A DNA stretch of 64,000 bases from Piper betle (taxonomy: Eukaryota > Streptophyta > Magnoliopsida > Piperales > Piperaceae): contig JAURVB010001854.1 of NCBI GenBank assembly GCA_033002965.1, positions 1-64,000 of the forward strand. Direction: 5' to 3'. Both the position numbers and the translations under genes were made by a program. Each line of letters opens with the position of its first letter. The stretch's first letter is position 1. The notes beneath the pieces were generated by a model. It was not told where the DNA came from. It did no database searches and saw nothing but the letters and a program-made list of their open reading frames with translations. Below, piece after piece: positions 34,303-46,902 of the stretch.

Positions 34303-35774
34303 TGAAATTATTAAATATTTAAATAAAACAATAAATACAAAAAATCATTATAACATCCAATCATGCTCAACAATGTGAATATGCATCTAAATTAATATAG
34401 AAGTTCTCGAATTATCAAAAACGGTACAAGAAGGGATGAAAACGGGTTGAACCAGACCAAATCGAAAGTGCTAAACCAACCCGGTCTAGGTTAACTGGAA
34501 AATGGGCTGGGTTGGCTAGGCTGATAGACATGGACATGGACATGAGCTGGCGGACTCGGGCATGTCCAAGCGAATGCAGTTGCGAGCTGGCGGACGCAGT
34601 CGCGGGCTGGAGAACTCGATGTAGGTAAACGGATTAGGCGGAGGGGCAGCCGTTGCTCATCGCAGAAAAATGCCAATGGCAGCGCGAGCGGGCTTGCCGG
34701 TGGTCGAGATTGAGAGAGGAGGTAAAGGTGGAGCTGCTAGTGGTGTCGACCGGCAGAGTCCGGCCAGTGGCTGGCTGAAAAATGGCCTGAAAGATGCGGT
34801 ATGACCATCGAGGGCGGCAGCATTGCCAGCGGCGATCACGACAATGGCAGTGGTCGTGGGTGGTCTCAAAATGTAGATCATGACAAGGCAAGGCTGTCGG
34901 GGTGGTTGGATCAGACGGAGGTGACTCGTCGGCATCGAAAAATGGCCTAAATGGTGGCAGCAATGGCAGAGTCCGGCTCCAAAAACTCCCTCAGTGGTGG
35001 CAACTGCGGCAGCGCCGGTGATCGTGAGAGGTACGATTGGAAAGCCGGCAGCAAAGCAGTCATGGGGGTGCCGATTCGGTGGCTAGGGCGAGGTGGAGAG
35101 TCGCCGGCGGCGAGCCAAAGTGGCGGCAGCGTAATAGTAGAAAATTTCAAAATTGTGGAAACTCTGGAAATCAGTAGATGTAGATAAAGTTGAATGGACG
35201 GCTCAGATCATGCCATGTGGCACAATCTAGATGGTACGATGTAGATGTCGTGTCCTACGGGCCCACCTATGGGTGCATGCACTATACATATGGATAGAAA
35301 GCTTGGATCGATACCGTCCGAACTCGAAACTGACTCGAGTCCTGAAATTGACTCTATAGGCGGGAATCAAGGCAAGAAGGGTAAATGAGCCTCGAAACCC
35401 TAAATTCAATCGAGCTGGGCCAGCAGGGCACAATCCGATGGTCCAAAATCCCTCTGATGCATGCAATGAGATACCCAAAAAATCCCAAACAGATGCTGAA
35501 CACTGCAGCGGCCTAGATCTAGGCCCAAATTCCTAGCTAACATATACAAACAAATCAGTATACCTCAGTATACATTGATAACTCATGATCTTATCATCTG
35601 CATGTCGGGCATACCAGCCATACCAGCCACTATAACATGCTCATACGGCCATCTGGGCCTATGCTCATAATCTGAAACTAATTTGGTTCGAGCTAGCTCG
35701 AATTGACTCGATACTGACCCGAACAGAGAAAAACTAAAATCGGGTAAAACCCTAACCCAAAAATAGGTTTTACA
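32683..35774 (-). mobile_element. Solo LTR of family L, about 3.1 kb, inserted in another family L LTR
   Basis: The left end TGTAACACCTTG and right end GGTTTTACA (35774) are the reversed termini TGTAAAACC...TGTTACA. The near-terminal inverted motif (GGTAAAACCCTAACCC then GGTTTTAC at 35736-35774) is shared with the other family L copies. The body matches the reverse of 48109-51164, including the GC-rich Gly/Ser-coding-like patch at 34660-35110 and the AAT-rich patch. Flanking pentamers (TGAGC, CAAGC) agree at only three positions, so a clean TSD is not claimed. Confidence 0.72.
34259..34298. repeat. (AAT)n microsatellite
   Basis: About 13 AAT units within the AT-rich part of the family L LTR. 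Confidence 0.92.
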
Positions 35775-36683
35775 CAAGCCGAGCCAATCAAGGGTCACTA
35801 GCTTGCAGCTTGGGCTTGGCTTGGCTCAGGTATTATGTTCAAGCTGAGCCAGGCTTAATCTCAAGGTCAAGCTGAGTACTTGGCTAGGCTGCCATCCCTA
35901 GGAAAGCCGAAGAATGTTTTTCAAGAGCCTATTTAAAAATCATAATTAAATCATTTATTTATAAATTTAGATATTAAAAATAATTTAGATAATGAAACAC
36001 CTAAAAGTAGGTAATAGCAATTTGAAAAACATATATAAAATTACAAACTTTAAAGCCAAACTAGAGTAACAAACAAATACACGCCCTTATCTCCGGCTCT
36101 AAATTTATAAAGGTTGTAGGATTAGTATATATTGAATATTGGTGAGAGTTAACGACACGTTTAGAATAATAGTTAGATCCCAACAATCGTTAGAGCCAAA
36201 TGATTGAAAAAATGGACTTAGATAGTGGAAAAGATTTTATTAAATTAAGCATAAGGAAATGATAGTCACTAATAGATAAACAAGATCAGCATAAGTGATG
36301 ATCAAGTAGATGAGTAGGTAGCTGAGCAATAATATGAACCCAATAAATTAAGTGATGTGTGAGACACAACAAGTGTTGTTCCAAATAGCTACTTGTGTTG
36401 GGGGTGCAAATCAGACCATACAAGTAGAGAGATGGCTTAAGACTTGTGGATACTTAACTTTCAATTGTGACAAAGTCAAGCTCAAGGAAGTTAAATGAGT
36501 GTGCAATTAAGTGTATAAACAATTAAGTATAAGTAGACAACAAAGAGGAGAGAAGATAGAGGACACAAATAATTTTTGATGAGGTTCTCAGCTTGGTACA
36601 TCCTTTCTTCTGGCGCACAAAGTCTTTTGGTTGGGTTGGTCTTCGTACTTTCACTATGGCAACCAATTTGTACTACTTATAGG
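35775..36683. other. Mixed relic sequence between LTR and Athila-like array
   Basis: 35800-35890 (GGCTTGGCTTGGCTCAGG... GGCTGCCATCCCTAGG) resembles the termini of small hAT-like elements, with reversed halves AAGCTGAGCC; one end only is clear. 36350-36683 joins, after removal of the Athila-like array, to 44286 onward and is part of its target DNA. No coding capacity. Confidence 0.4.
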
Positions 36684-36688
36684 CAAAC

Positions 36689-37457
36689 TGTTCGAATAAT
36701 TTCAATAACGTGTGAGTATCCATGGTCGAAATAAGTAATATAATGATAAATTCGAATATCGTTCCACAGAGAGATGAATTTCCTCAAATTAATTAAAAGA
36801 AACTTAAATTAAAAACAAAACAGAAACAATTGACTTCAATAAATCTAAATGATAACTTTAAATAAAAGAAAGAGTTATAATAATAAAATTCGTTCTAGAG
36901 TTGAATTTCCCTAAACATGAATTTAATCTTCATCACATCTTATTCTTATCTTTTATTCTCTTAGATTTTTGATCTAGGAAAATTATATGACATGGTAGCT
37001 CCTGCTCCTTCATGCTTCTATTTTTTGGCCTCAATTTCTACCTCCTAATGATAATTGATTAATCAACAAATTAACGCATTAAAATTTGCCTTACAATCGC
37101 ATACGGTGTTGTGTATCTCCCAACCACATCGGCAAACAAGTCATAAGACTCGTCGTATGATAAATTATCAATGACTAATCTAATTAATTTATCTTGAAAT
37201 CTAATTAAACCTCATGATCTAAGAAATAGACGATCAATCTACTCTTACATTAAGAACCTAATAATTCAAACAATCTAATTGAATAAAAGAGCAAGAGGTT
37301 GAAATGAATTCAATTAAACCATGCCAAGTTCCATTCTTCTCTAGAACGAAATAAAAGAATATTCCATAATAAAAATAGAAAACAATATGAAGAAGAAACT
37401 AGTTTTCATTATGAAAGGGAAAAAAATTACAAAAACTACAAATATTTCTTTCACTAA
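36689..37457 (-). mobile_element. Partial third LTR of the Athila-like array
   Basis: Starts TGTTCGAATAATTTC and matches 37663-38440 closely, then passes at CTTTCACTAAACTC directly into the leader sequence TGGACCACAAG found at 42866-42880 in the complete unit. The shared bases CTC at the joint suggest an illegitimate deletion. Confidence 0.82.
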
Positions 37458-37662
37458 ACTCTGGACCACAAGAAAATAAGGGTGACCGCACTAATCGATG
37501 CATAAACAAATGATAGCAAGGAAGAAGACAATGATATAGTATTTTTCTTTTAATCCCTTTAAAAAAATCAGACACTAAATCTAAAAAAAAAAAGAAGACT
37601 CAAAATTCTAATCCTAAATTAACTATGAAAATTCGATCTCCTCGGCAATGACGCCAAAAACT

Positions 37663-38868
37663 TGTTAGAATAATTTCAATAACGTGCAAGTATACATGGT
37701 CGAAACAAGTAATATAATGATAAATTCGAATATCGTCCCACAGAGAGATGAATTTCCTCAAATTAATTAAAGAAAATTAAATTAAAACAAAACAGAAACA
37801 ATCGACTTCAATAAATCTAAATAATAACTTTAAATTAAAGAAAGAGTTATAATAATAAAATTCGTTCTAGAGTCGAATTTCCCTTAACATGAATTTAATC
37901 TTCATCACATCTTACTCTTATCTTCTATTCCCTCAGATTGTTGATCTAGGATAATTATATGACATGGTGGCTCCCGCTCCTTCATGCTTCTATTATTTGG
38001 CCTCAATTTCTACCTCTCGGTGATAATTGATTAATCAACAAAATAATGCATTAAGATTTGCCTTACAATCGCATACGGTGTTGTGTATCTCCCGACCACA
38101 ATGACAAACAAGTCAAAAGACTCGTCGTATGATAAATTATCAATGACTAATCTAATTAATTTCTCCTGAAATCTAATTAAACCTCATGATCTAAGAAATA
38201 GGCGATCAATCTATTCTTAGCATTAAGAACATGATAATTCAAACAATCCAATTGAATAAAAGAGTAAGAGGTTGAAATGAATTCAATTAAACCATGTTAA
38301 GTTCCATTCTTCTCTAGAACGAAATAAAAGACTACTCCATAATAAAAATAGAAAACAATATAAAGAAGAAACTAGTTTTCATTATGAAAGGGAAAAAAAT
38401 TACAAAAACTAGAAATATTTCTTTCACTAAACTCCTAAGCCAAGAGTTGAGATATCTCAAACAACAAATGACCACCCCTTTATATAGAAGATGAGATACC
38501 AAGGAGATACAAGAATTCGAGGAAGGACTCCACAACACGATGTGGTCTAATTGATTATGATGTCCAATGAAGTTTCCAACTCCCCGACAATGGCGCCAAA
38601 GCTATGTATAGCCATCCTCATTGAGCTTTGCCAACACCAAAAATTGTAGCCATCAATGGGTGGGGTCCAATGCTATGACCAACAAATCCTAAGCTTAATT
38701 TGTTTCATCTTTTTCTGCATTAAAACTCCAAAATTAAGCATATCTCATAAAATATTAATTAACTAGAATATAATGAGAAATATTACCTAATTAATAATTT
38801 TTATACCTGGGAAGTATAAAATCACATTAAAAATATGGGTAAATATTATATACTTTAAACACTTAACA
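37663..38868 (-). mobile_element. Middle LTR of the Athila-like array
   Basis: 1206 bp, ends TGTTAGAATAAT and CACTTAACA. On its right, read on the minus strand, AGTTTGGGGGTG is the polypurine tract; on its left lies GACGCCA (37651-37657), the reversed primer site. It is nearly the same as 43079-44280. Confidence 0.85.
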
Positions 38869-40462
38869 CACCCCCAAACTTAAACTTTTGCTGCATCCCG
38901 AGCAAAATATCATAACCAAGAAAATTTTACTATACAAAAATACTTAGTCCCCATTATGTTCTCATATGATTCTTAATCAAACTATCCAGAGGCAACAAGA
39001 TGTCAATCAAATCACAAATTCCCTTTCATTAATCACACCCAAAAGAAGGCTCTCCGTGTGTGTGTTAGATGATAATCCATTGGCTTATCATTCTCATCTA
39101 CAACTAAGAAAATACAATCAAGCACATGCTTAAATATGTTTACCTTTCGCTCCCATCTCCACTAATGTAGGCAATGCCAATTCAATGGAATCAATAGGTC
39201 TTTATAGGTTGTAACGGGGCCAAGGGCTAGGGACCAAAAATAGGATAAACAAGATAGAAAAATCAGAGGCTAATATGCACCCTAACATTAAAAATCCTTT
39301 CTAAATCCTGACATACATGTACAACAAATCCCCAAACACCGTAACAATATGACACAAACTTCCTTAAATGTAGTAGCGAGTTGACCTAATATAAGAACTA
39401 ACTTTGCTTTGATTTTCCATTGTCTACCTGTTGCTTTTTCTTTTTTCTTTTATTTCAAACCAGTGGAAGCCCATTGCTTCATCTTGTGTGTACCGGTGGA
39501 GGATCATTGCCTCATCTTTTTCCATTTTCTTCTTTTTTTCTTTTTTTACATAGCAAAGTGCCAGGAAAATCCACACTATCTACTCAATCACCACTCTATG
39601 AAAAGCAATGCCTTCCCCCCATACTACTCAAAGTTTCATCCCTGTTAGAATTTAGAACGAATTCAAAACAGTAGGGTGCTAGGACTCAAGCAGCTAGATA
39701 TATTTTCAATAAAAAGAACAAGGCTAAAATAAGGGTAATCAAACAAACATGTATAATAAAGGCCATGAAATTGTGTGCAGAGGATAATTCATATTAGGTA
39801 GGCTTGAAGAAAGGCCCAGACTCATCAAAAAGAATTGCCTATATCATTTTCCATCTACATGGCAAGCCAAATATTTCGCCTCGAAAGTCGCTAGGGCAAA
39901 TTCTAAAAGTCATGACCATCATGTGCAATCCTTATTGCAAAACATTCATTGAAATCATCTAAACCAAAGGATTGTGAAAATAATATAAGGTAGAGAACCA
40001 ACTCTCGAATGCAATCATTTACTCAGTTCATCCTTCATATCAATTAATCTAGTTTTCCCAAGAAAGGTAAGACTAATTCACATGTATCTATCATTGAACC
40101 AAGAGACTAATATATTGTTGCATAATAAAATTTTTACACTAAACTACACTATATATATATATATATATATATATATGCATATCTAAATCTAAACATGAGT
40201 CGAGCATGAACAATATGCACAAAATTAAGGCATCCTCCCACAATTAAACTAAACATTGTCCTCAAAATTAAAAAACAATAAAGAAAGAAGTGAAAGAGAA
40301 CTCCCTCAACCAATTAGTCGGTGGATAATTATCATGAATGATGAATTTGGACTTGACCCATGCTACAAAATAAAAAGAAATATTTAAAAAAATCTACAAA
40401 TAAAAATAAACTTTTAAAAGAAATCACTTGGGTTGCCTCCCAAGAAGCGCTTGGTTTAACGT
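38869..40462 (-). other. 3' non-coding internal region of the Athila-like element
   Basis: Follows the protease relic. On the minus strand the sequence contains a CTTGGGAGGCAACCC motif and GAGGACAATG, typical of Athila-group elements downstream of coding sequence, then a long non-coding stretch ending in the polypurine tract. Pol is absent between protease and this region. An (AT)n run lies at 40149-40177. Confidence 0.6.
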
Positions 40463-41263
40463 CTACAGCCCGACCATCTTGATAATCTCCAAAATAGATG
40501 GTACTTCAACTGATGGTAGCAATCCGTAGAATGGTAGATCATAGGTTTCCTCAACTCTGAATCTCATAGGTAAGATTGGTTGTGAATCTAATACTTTAAC
40601 CATCTCTTCCACATCAGTATCATCTTCACAAAGAGAATTTATGGCCTTATGTAATGAATCACTCAACTGATCCCCTTTGTACATTATTTTATCAAGTTGT
40701 TTAATTCTGGAACAACCATATGTTTCATCTGGGCAATTCATGGATTTAAAGATGTTATATGTGACATAATTGTTGTTTACCCTAAGTGTAAGTTTTCCAG
40801 CAGCTACGTCGATCAGTGTTCTCCCAGTTGCCAAGAAACCTCTCCCGACAATGAGTGATATATTGTCATTCCTTCCTTTTTATTTCGAGCACCACAAAAT
40901 CTGTAGGAAAGATAATGTTGTTAATCTTTGTTAAAACAACTTCAATGACTCCTTCAGGATATACCAATGACCGGTCAGCCAACTGGAGTGTGATGTTTGT
41001 AGGAGCAATATCTTGTATTCCTAACCTTTTGAAACAGAAAAAGGCATATGATTAATGCTAGAACCTAAGTCACATAAAGCATTACATTGAACATTTCCTC
41101 TAATTGAACATGGAATTACAAATTTGCCCGGGTCTTTCAACTTAGGAGGTAGTTTTCTTTGGAGGACAACACTACATTCCTCTGTCATGGCTACAACTTC
41201 ATTGTCATCTACTCTCCTTTTCTTTGCTAGAATATCCTTCAAGTATTTTACATAACTAGGCAT
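40463..41263 (-). pseudogene. Athila-type aspartic protease region, frameshifted
   Basis: The minus strand reads KYLKDILAKKRR, LPPKLKDPGKFVIPC and ALCDLGSSINHMPFSV (active-site DLGSS present), then shifts frame near 41035 (a following segment begins RLGIQDIAP) and again near 40855 before MATGRTLIDVAAGKLTLRVN. These are the expected Athila protease blocks in order. The frame ends at 40463 with no reverse transcriptase following. Confidence 0.82.
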
Positions 41264-41833
41264 TTGTTCAAGTGCTTCAGCGAAAGGTAAGTTAATTTAT
41301 AATTTCTTAAATATATCAAGAAATTTTTTGAAATATTTTTCATCAATTTGTTTCCTCAGTCTAGAAGGAAATGGTACCTTGTTTTCGACCTCTTCTATAT
41401 GTGCCTCATCTTTCCCTTTCCCTTTGCTTCCGAGTGAGCTAGCCAATATATTGGGTTCATGTTCGTTGCTTGGCTTTTCATCTTTTTCCTTGACTTCATT
41501 AGGCTGAACTGGCTCTTGTAAAGTAATACCACTCCAGGTTGTTACAGCTTTGCAATGCTCTTGACCATCTTTCCTTGGTTATTTTGGTTGGCTGAGAAGT
41601 TCACCATTGAGTCGCTCACTTGGTTCCTTGTTTAATTGCACCATAACTTGGTACATAAACTGTTGTTGTTGTTGTTGTTGATTCTGCATGAATTGTTACA
41701 TAGTTTGTTGCATAGAATTGAACATTTGTATCAAATCTGGTTGTTGTGGCTGAAAAGAAAGTGAAGGAGGTTGAGAATGTTGTGATGGTGGTGGTGGATT
41801 ATTGAGGACAACAGCCGATTGTGGAGAATTATT
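41264..41833 (-). pseudogene. Linker between gag and protease, with stops
   Basis: In the same minus frame as gag the linker reads Gln-rich (QNQQQQQQQFMYQVM) and acidic/basic segments (GSKGKGKDEAHIEEVENKVP), with a few isolated stops (about 41830, 41697, 41575, 41297). Gag and protease thus formed one continuous frame before decay. Confidence 0.65.
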
Positions 41834-42919
41834 TCATGAAAAGTTGGGGTTATTGCGCCAACCTACATTGTAGGTATTCGAATAGGGATTGTTGTTCCTA
41901 TTAAAGTTGCCTACATAGTTAACTTGATTTGTTGCACATGGACCTGTAGAATGTCCTTCTCCACACCATTCACACCTCGGCTCCATAGCCTTAACATGTC
42001 CCTGCATATTAATATTTTGAACTTGATTAGATAAAGCACTAACATGAGCAGATAAAGCAGTAAGTGCATCTAATTTTAAAACTTTGGTAATCCTCCTTGG
42101 GTGACTTTCTTGTGTTGCATGGTGGTTGCTAAGAACCATTAATTTTAATAATTGAAAAGCATCATGTGGGTTCTTTCTAAGAAACGATCCATTGGCCGCC
42201 GCATCAAATATGCTCTTTGTTTGCCCCAACAACCCGTTATAGAAAGTTTGTAGTTGCTTCCATCTTTATATATCATAGTTGGGACACTTTTTCAATAATT
42301 CTTTAAATCTTTCCCATGCCTCAAAGAGAGACTCACCATCAAACTGCAAACAAGATAAAATTTCGTTACGTAATCTAGTAGTTTTAGAAGGAGGAAAATA
42401 TTTTAACAAAAATTTTTCAGACAATTCATCCCAAGTGGTAATTGAATCTAATGATGACAACCACTCTTTCGCACATCTTATTAATGAAAATGGAAATAAA
42501 TGGAGGCAGAGAGCGTTGTCAGGGACACTAGGTTGCTTATACATATCACAAATCGATAGGTAATCAATGATATGCCTATTAGGATTTTCAGTAGGCAATC
42601 CACTAAATTGTCCTATAGTTTGTAACATGTTAAATAAAACTGGTTTAAGCTCGAAGTGGGTTGCATCCACCGGTGGTACAATAATACTAGGTTGTAACCC
42701 TCTTGCAAGAGGTACAACCTAATCTTGGATTGCCCTGTTGTCATCATTGGCTATAGCTACAATCGGTAGAAGTGGAGGCATTTGTTGTTGTTGTCGGTCC
42801 ATGGCTTCTTCTTTTGCTTCTTGTGCTCTTCTTTTAGCGGCACACAACTTTTTCCAAGTCCTTTCAATCTCTGGACCACAAGAAGATAAGGGTGACCGCA
42901 CTAATCGATGCATAAACAA
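41834..42919 (-). pseudogene. Athila-like gag with zinc knuckle, two in-frame stops
   Basis: Three minus-frame segments (42919-42719, 42670-42266, 42232-41834) lie in one frame, separated by a TAG at 42719 and a TAA at 42266. The middle segment is the retrotransposon gag core: FSGLPTENPNRHIIDYL, LFPFSLIRCAKEWLSSL, KFLLKYFPPSKTTRLRNEI and EAWERFKELLKKCP. The last carries the knuckle CEWCGEGHSTGPC (C-x2-C-x4-H-x4-C). The N-terminal part is basic with a QQQQ run. Gag is nearly intact, so the stops are the main lesions. Confidence 0.88.
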
Positions 42920-43055
42920 ATGATAGCAAGGAAGAAGACAATGATATAGTATTTTTTTCTTTTTATCCTTTTTTTAAAAAAATCAGACACTAAATCTAAA
43001 AAAAAAGAAAAAGAATCAAAATTCTAATCCTAAATTAACTAAGAAAATTTGATCT

Positions 43056-43075
43056 CCTCAGCAATGACGCCAAAA
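43056..43075 (-). other. Primer binding site of the Athila-like element
   Basis: On the minus strand TGGCGTCATTGCTGAGGAG follows the LTR after a few bases. The Athila consensus is of the TGGCGCCGTTGCC type (tRNA-Asp); here a few positions differ. The duplicate at about 37638-37657 reads TGGCGTCATTGCCGAGGAG. Confidence 0.75.
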
Positions 43076-43078
43076 ACT

Positions 43079-44280
43079 TGTTCGAATAATTTCAATAACG
43101 TGCAAGTATACAATGTTGAAACAAGTAATATAGTGATAAATTTGAATATTGTCCCAAAGAGAGATGAATTTCCTCAAATTAATTAAAGAAAATTAAATTA
43201 AAACAAAATAGAAACAATCAACTTTAATAAATCTAAATAATAACTTTAAATTAAAGAAAGAGTTATAATAATAAAATTCGTTCTAGAGTCAAATTTCCCT
43301 TAACATGAATTTAATCTTCATCACATCTTACTCATATCTTCTATTCCCTCGGATTGTCGATCTAGGATAACTATATAACATGATGGCTCCCGCTCCTTCA
43401 TGCTTCTATTTTATGGCCTCAATTTCTACCTCCCGGTGATAATTGATTAATTAACAAAATAACGCATTAAGATTTGCCTTACAATAGCATACAGTGTAGT
43501 GTTTCTCCCAACCACAATGACAAACAAGTCAAAAGACTCGTCGTATGATAAATTATCAATGACTAATTTAATTAATTTCTCTCTAAATCTAATTAAACCT
43601 CATGATCTAAGAAATAGGCGATTAATCTACTCTTACGTTAAGAACATGATAATTCAAACAATCTAATTGAATGAAAGAGTAAGAAGTTGAAATGAATTCA
43701 ATAAAACCATGCCAAGTTCCATTCTTCTCTAGAACAAAATAAAAACTATTCCATAATAAAAATAGAGAACAATATAAAGAAGAAACTAGATTTCATTATG
43801 AAAGGGAAAAAAATTACAAAACTATAAATATTTCTTTCACTCAACTCCTAAGCTAAGAGTTGAGATATCTCAAACAACAAATGACCACCTCTTTATATAG
43901 AAGATGAGATACCAAGGAGATACTAGAATTCGAGGAAGGACTCCACAACACAATGTGGTCTAATTGATTATGATGTCCGACGAAGTTTCCAACTCCCGAC
44001 AATGGCACCAAAGCTATGTATAGCCATCCTCATCAAGCTTTTCCAATACCAAAAATTGTAGCCATCAATGGGTGGGGTCCAATGCTATGACCAACAAATC
44101 CTAAGCTTAATTTGTTTCATCTTTTTCTACATTAAAACTCTAAAATTAAGCATATCTTATAAAATATTAATTAACTAGAATATAATGAGAAATATCACCT
44201 AATTAATAATGTTTATATCCAGGAAGTACAAAATCACATTAAAAATATGGGTAAATATTATATACTTTAAACACTTAACA
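43079..44280 (-). mobile_element. 5' LTR of the Athila-like array
   Basis: 1202 bp, ends TGTTCGAATAAT and CACTTAACA; closely similar to 37663-38868 with scattered substitutions and small indels. CAAAC at 44281-44285 is the right target duplication. Confidence 0.87.
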
Positions 44281-44285
44281 CAAAC

Positions 44286-46445
44286 CAAAACCTTTTTTAC
44301 AAGCAACAAGTCCCGAGGAATCATGCACTTACAAACCTTCCTTCAAGTACTCCACACTTGCCAAGGAAGCTTGCACACTAACATGTTTGGGGCCTCCAAT
44401 AAACCCTCCTTCTCCAATCCTATGTATCAAGGCCCTTTGTGAGCTACAAACCTTCTTTCCAAGTCCCTCCCAAGTGCCAAGGAGTCTGGCACCAAGCTCC
44501 AAACACCATTCGAAAATGACCACCTTGAAGCTACACTTCATTCACAAGCTCACACCTTGAGCCAAGGGAATCTCCTTCAAAGGTCTAGGCTCATAGGCGT
44601 TCTCAACAACAAAGTTTACAAATCAGTTCTGTACCTTGAGGAATCCTTCACATACAATGATCTCTCCTTAGTTTTCACATGAAACACCAAGGGATACATG
44701 CTAAAGATTACACTACTCCTTACACAAGCTTGAGTTTCCTATTTCACACTAAGAGAGTCTAGGGGTTCATTCCACCCAAAAGAGTTGTCAAGACCCACTC
44801 TTCAAGGCCCTATTTATAGGCTCTCTAAGTCTCTCCTCAAATGTAGAGTCGTTGGACTAATTCTCACTATTTAGCTTACTTCAATTGCTAGTTTTTCAAG
44901 CTATCTAGATCGTTCAATTGTGGAATGGTCGACCTATCGTCAACTAAATGATCACTTAAAACCTAGCCACATCAGGTTCATTTGCTTTAGTTGTTGAACG
45001 CACGACCAATCGCTTGACTAAATATCTTCCAAAACTTCATTGATCCACTAGCCATTCCCGAACTCACCATGGGGTTTTGAAGTCTCTTCGGTAGCCAAAT
45101 TTGCAACTAAATGTCTAACTAAACTTGGCTTCTCAGCTATTCGTCTTCAAAGCTCCAAACTTTAGTTGTCAACCCTTGACAGAAGGGAAACCAAAGTTAG
45201 CTCCTACTCGGCTTCTCATCAAGACGAAGGTCTTCAATTGCCAAACGCCCCTCCTTCCTTCACTACACCTAATGCTTCAGTGGTCAATCTCCTGACTAAA
45301 TGTCTGATCGAATGCTATCTAAACTCTCAGAGTGTTCTCCATTTCAACATTTCAAATCATTTTTCAATCTTCAAAGGTTGATTTGTTTACTTGGGCTTTT
45401 CCTTCACTTGGACTCTTCATAAACTTGATTTCCTTGATGATGTATAGACTCCATTGATTGTGAGAGACCTTGCAAAGTTGTCTCATCTCCACACCTTTTG
45501 ATGAGGACAATTCGTATGTTATTGTAAATTCTTTAGTAGTTGGTGTCAGTCCTAATGAAGCATTCTTTTGAGTTTGTCATGCTGATCTTCAACTCTTCAA
45601 GTATTCAAGTTCATCCCTTATAGTCCATCCATCTCCACTGCTCCAGTCGTACACAAGAGGTTAGTCCAATAAATAATGCAAAATGTTATAATAGAATGCT
45701 TATGCCAATGATGCTTATGTCACGCAACCTATGACTAACTAGAGATTGATGGCCCTAGTATGAGTAAGTCATTCTCATTAATTAATTATTATAACTTCGA
45801 GCTCAATGAGATAACTAAACTAAGCACTCATATTTCTCTCCATATGCGAGCACTCTCCCCTTAAACATGTACCAATTTACATACATTAACTCTCCCCATA
45901 TATCATCACAATAAGCTAATCATTACAAGGGAAAAGATTCAATAACACATGTCTAGCTCTCACATATACTCTACCATAATCATGCATCCTTAATAAATTA
46001 TATCAATTAACCTAAGATGATAATCATCAAAAAATAGTTCTAACATGTATACAATAAATAAAAATCAAAATAAAGAAAAGGCTTATGTAGGCATATAAAG
46101 GAGGGAACATTTGCAATAAATTATTCTAAATGTGAAATGATATCTTTATAAATTTAATACTCAAGAGAAAAATGATCCATTAGCCTTTATCCCAAATAGA
46201 GCCTTATACCCATGTGTACAAAAGATCAATAGGGAAGAAGAAAGAATAATATGAATGAAGGGGTGTATGTAATTTTTAACTTATGGACAACCACTTGATC
46301 TGTCAAAATTTTCATATGTAATTTGCATTCATGATAATTGCAGAAGGTTGAATTTATCATAGTAAATATACCAAGATTAATTTCTAAGCTAATTAAAAGT
46401 CATTGTATTCAAGTAATCAAAAAACCAATCAACTCTTAACGAGCA
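44286..46445. other. Probable old LTR remnant, no gene
   Basis: Continues the target sequence left of 36684. On the minus strand GCCTATAAATAGGGCC (about 44806-44822) looks like an LTR or gene TATA box. Thr/Ser-rich short frames are not convincing. No termini were identified. 45400-46445 is AT-rich and unassigned. Confidence 0.4.
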
Positions 46446-46902
46446 TGTGAGCTCCTTCAACATAGTCCCACATCTAATACTTACTAGGGTAAGATCCTCT
46501 TTACAAACGGGAATGAACTATAAATCTTCAACTTAGTTAACCACTTTTGAATAGATGACTTAGGCAAATTAGTCTGCACTTTGGTTTGAGTCATTACAAA
46601 TGGTATTAAAGTAACCTAGTTCTGCATTAGATGAAGGGCTGGGCTAAGGACGTTGGCTAGGTTACTCGTCATGGGCCAAAGAAGTCACATAGGCTAGGGC
46701 TAGTAATGGGCCAAGTGTAGAAATTTCAAGGACGAAATTTACTAAGGTGGGTGGATTGTGAGATTCCTCAACCTAGTCCAACATTAATACTTACTAGGGT
46801 AAATCCTCTTTATAAGTGGGAATTGATAGATCTTCAACTTGATTAACCACTTTTGCAGAGATAACTTAGGCTATTACATTGCACTTTGGGTAGGGTCATT
46901 AC
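46446..46902 (+). mobile_element. TRIM element with 150-bp LTRs
   Basis: LTRs 46446-46598 (153 bp) and 46757-46902 (146 bp) both begin TGTGAG and end GGTCATTAC(A) / GAGTCATTACA, sharing AATACTTACTAGGGTAA, TCCTCTTTA and AACCACTTTTG. The internal 158 bp begins, after two bases, with TGGTATTAAAGT (compare the initiator-Met PBS TGGTATCAGAGC) and ends in AAGGTGGGTGGAT, a polypurine-like tract. No coding capacity. Its right end is directly followed by a family L LTR start. Confidence 0.85.

Larger units (their letters stand above)
36684..44285 (-). mobile_element. Athila-like gag-protease element as a three-LTR tandem array, TSD CAAAC
   Basis: Minus-strand order from the right: LTR 43079-44280, internal 38869-43078 (leader, gag, protease, 3' non-coding), LTR 37663-38868, leader fragment 37458-37662, partial LTR 36689-37457. 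The perfect pentamer CAAAC flanks the whole array (36684-36688, 44281-44285). The middle LTR has a polypurine tract on one side and a primer site on the other, so it is shared by two units. There is no RT, RNase H or integrase anywhere. The Athila assignment rests on the gag/protease type, the TGGCG(T/C)C-type PBS and the GAGGACAATG box of the 3' non-coding part. Confidence 0.85.

Noticed and set aside
44800..44830. TATA-like GCCTATAAATAGGGCC as promoter of a host gene
   Set aside because: No coding region follows on the minus strand; more likely part of an old LTR.
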